Positions 61,969 to 64,000 of a stretch of DNA of 64,000 nucleotides are shown piece after piece. The notes under the pieces are model-generated. The model ran no database searches. It had not been told where the DNA came from and saw nothing but the letters and a program-made list of their open reading frames with translations. Source of the DNA: Apostichopus japonicus (taxonomy: Eukaryota; Echinodermata; Holothuroidea; Aspidochirotida; Stichopodidae); the NCBI RefSeq assembly GCF_037975245.1, contig NC_092580.1:33071001-33135000 (forward strand), read 5' to 3'. The position numbers and the translations under genes were made by a program. Positions within the stretch are counted from its first letter, which is position 1; each line of letters opens with the position of its first letter.

Positions 61969-63181
61969 ATGGCTGCCTCAGAGGAGAAGACAGCCCACAA
62001 CCTTCTAGAGAGGAAACGAACATCAGATGTCTTGTCTAGTGAAACTATCAATGTAGACTTTGCCTCACTGATGCTCTCCGACCCTGTTCAGAAAGGTCTA
62101 ACATCAGCAGGATTTGAGAAACCATCTCCCATTCAGCTGAAGGCCATACCATTAGGCAGATGTGGATTAGGTACAACTTTTAGCTCAGTTCTTGTCTTAA
62201 GAGGATGTTAGTTGCTTTTCTAAAACTGCTGAGTATTTTCTAGATCTGCAGGTCAAATCCCTCTCCTCAAAGCATGAAGCACACTTACAGATACCTAATC
62301 AATTTATCCAAAACTCTATACCGCATATTTCTGCATTAAAATGTGTATACTATCAGAATGTGATTTTTTTCAACGTGCTCCAAATGCAACAATTTTTGCT
62401 TGGAAACAACAAACTTTTGATAACGTTAACTACAAAAAGTGTTGGTTTGTTCAGTTCTACTGTATCACTTATATGGAAAAATCTTGAGTAAGAATATTTG
62501 TTAACTTAACAGGTTTGAATTTTGTGTATTTGATTCATTTTACAGTAATGCTCTGCTCAGTAATGTTGTCTGGATTTCGTAGCAGTATAAGGCCATTCAC
62601 AAATTGCTCTTGAAGCAAACTTAAATGACTAATGTTTGAATTTGATTCCAGTAATACAGTTTTTGCATTTTCAAATCAGAAATTTTCTGTAATTTATCAC
62701 TTGAAAGTTGGATAATGATAGTTAAGTTACATATTAATTTTTTTTTAAATTATTAAAGAAACGGCTAATGAAGGTTGCAATCAACTTGGGAACGGATGCC
62801 TTATTTGCTAGAGCACTGAGCATGTACTTCTATGGTCTTTGATACAGATCCTGTCATAGCCAATAACTTCTTTTCTCATTGTAAATCAATTTCTGATTTC
62901 TTTGTATCAATCAATAGATCTGATCGTTCAAGCAAAATCTGGGACTGGAAAGACTTGCGTCTTTGGTGTCATAGCCCTGGAGAGCGTCATCGCCACATCC
63001 AACAGCTTGCAAATTCTCATCCTTGCACCCACTCGGGAGATTGCAGTCCAGATTCAAGCCGTGATTCAGGCAATTGGTGGAGCTATAGAGGGATTGAAAT
63101 GCCATACATTCATCGGTGGGACCATCTTTGGACAAGATCGACAAAACCTAAAGAAATGTCACATCGCCGTTGGCACGCCTG
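61969..63181 (+). CDS. DDX20: DDX20/Gemin3-like DEAD-box RNA helicase, first two exons (partial)
   Basis: Exons 61969-62170 and 62918-63181 join in phase 1 (G|AT) to 155 codons with an open end; the rest lies beyond the window. The protein has the Q motif region F49[14 protein letters not shown] (Q56), motif I AKSGTGKT (73-80), motif Ia PTREIAVQ (105-112), a GG at 134-135 and TPG (154-156). [20 protein letters not shown] and KKCHIAVG are diagnostic of DDX20 rather than other DEAD-box proteins. DDX20 is a core subunit of the SMN-Gemin complex that assembles spliceosomal snRNPs. ATG 61969 is the only methionine at the N-terminus, but the frame is open back to a possible acceptor at 61931, so an upstream coding exon is not excluded. 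Introns contain no other gene. Confidence 0.88.
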
Positions 63182-63463
63182 GTAATTATTTAGTCAACTA
63201 TTTGAACTGGCTGTGGCAGTACTGTGTTTACCATTTTCCTTCTTTTTTGTTCTTTATAAAGCTTTTTGCAGAGGTTAACTGTGAACTTACATCTTCGTTT
63301 CTTCATTCCTTCCTTGCAATGCAATACGATTTTGTGTGTGTGTTGTGTAGGTATGAATTCAAGCTTGCAAACATGTCATCTCACAAATAACAACTTCCAA
63401 GTTCTCATGGTTGATGAATAGATACGCATTGAGCAGAAGAATCCTGTCAGTCTTGGCAGAGGT

Positions 63464-64000
63464 CAGGGACGTAGCCAGGGGGGGAGCAGGGGGAGCGACC
63501 GCTCCCCCCCTTTCAGTGTCGATTTTTTTTTTTTTAAACTGTCGTTTTTTTAGCATGGTATTTTGTCAGTGCTCTTTTGATCTTGAATACTCGTCAGCTC
63601 CGTTAACTCGATTGTAATCGTAGTAACATTCATGCCTACTGATTCAACTACTTACTTAGTTTGGCAGATGCAATTAGCTAAATTTAGCTTATAGCCAATT
63701 ACAAGCCTACAGTTGGCCACTGCGTAATAAAATACATATTGCCTGCCTAACCGCACTCTATGGAATGTCACGAACTGTATGCACAACAGGCGCATATCCA
63801 GGGGGGGGGGGCGTTGGGGGCGCGCGCCTCCCGGGTAAGAAAAAGAGGAGAGGAAAAAAAAAAAGGAAAAAAGAGGGGAAAAAAAGAGGAGGAGGAGAGG
63901 CAGGAAGGGAAAAGAAAAAGAAGAAAGAGAGAAAAAGGAGAAAAAGAGGGAGTAGAAGGAAAACGCCAAGACACCGGGAAGAGAAAGAGGAACAGTGACA
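63464..64000. mobile_element. hAT-like ends and purine-rich tract at the window edge
   Basis: CAGGGACGTAGCCAGGGG (63464) and CAGGCGCATATCCAGGGG (63787) resemble the other hAT ends. The second is followed by about 170 bases of almost pure A/G. Right ends are absent or outside the window. This lies in or near intron 2 of DDX20. Confidence 0.5.

Noticed and set aside
1-64000. CRISPR arrays, operons, tRNA or rRNA genes
   Set aside because: None seen; the window is eukaryotic and the only tRNA-like sequence is the SINE head at about 21290-21400.

Overview
The window is metazoan nuclear DNA: split genes with GT..AG introns, ATG starts in Kozak context, C2H2 zinc-finger proteins, a DDX20/Gemin3-type helicase, AT-rich intergenic sequence and very dense DNA transposons, SINEs and LINE remnants. 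Repeat style (AGGCCTA-rich tracts, many hAT-like ends, a tRNA-derived SINE) suggests a marine invertebrate deuterostome, perhaps an echinoderm. That placement is inference; no sequence here fixes the species.

Layout. (1) 1-5186: a MULE-like MITE, AGGCCTA-rich DNA and a plausible first coding exon of an unrecognised minus-strand gene (2307-2182). (2) 5187-24463: a tandem duplication of about 9.6 kb. Each unit carries one intact five-exon gene for an EXD1/Egalitarian-like DEDDy 3'-5' exonuclease (copy A 9530-12984, 474 aa; copy B 16110-21715, 465 aa). Exon lengths and phases agree except for small indels in exon 1. The units differ by lineage-specific insertions: an AGGTCA-rich satellite and a LINE tail in unit A; a nested hAT composite, a SINE and a 1-kb minisatellite-bearing segment in unit B. 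Each unit therefore serves as the empty-site control for the other. (3) 24464-26700: transposon pieces, including a decayed LINE ORF1 zinc-knuckle fragment. (4) 26765-33334: a plus-strand zinc-finger gene built from a duplicated two-exon module with unusual C2H2+C2HC finger pairs. (5) 34289-39100: a hAT cluster, including the second, inverted copy of the nested composite (35795-37775) and a palindrome-dense MITE. (6) 39100-45886: little coding signal, one orphan exon candidate. (7) 55038-45887, minus: a three-exon C2H2 zinc-finger gene (577 aa) with nine intact fingers preceded by about eight decayed ones. Its first coding exon is only 8 nt. (8) 56181-57945: hAT nested in hAT, each with perfect 8-bp target duplications. 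(9) 58750-59445: the 3' end of a decayed LINE. (10) 61969-63181: the first two exons of a DDX20 homologue, running off the right edge.

I see no operon-like functional linkage among the genes. The exonuclease family is tied to RNA biology (piRNA biogenesis or mRNA transport in relatives) and DDX20 to the SMN/Gemin complex, but their proximity may be chance. The strongest structural story is the order of transposition events that can be read directly from target-site duplications and the paralogous empty sites.
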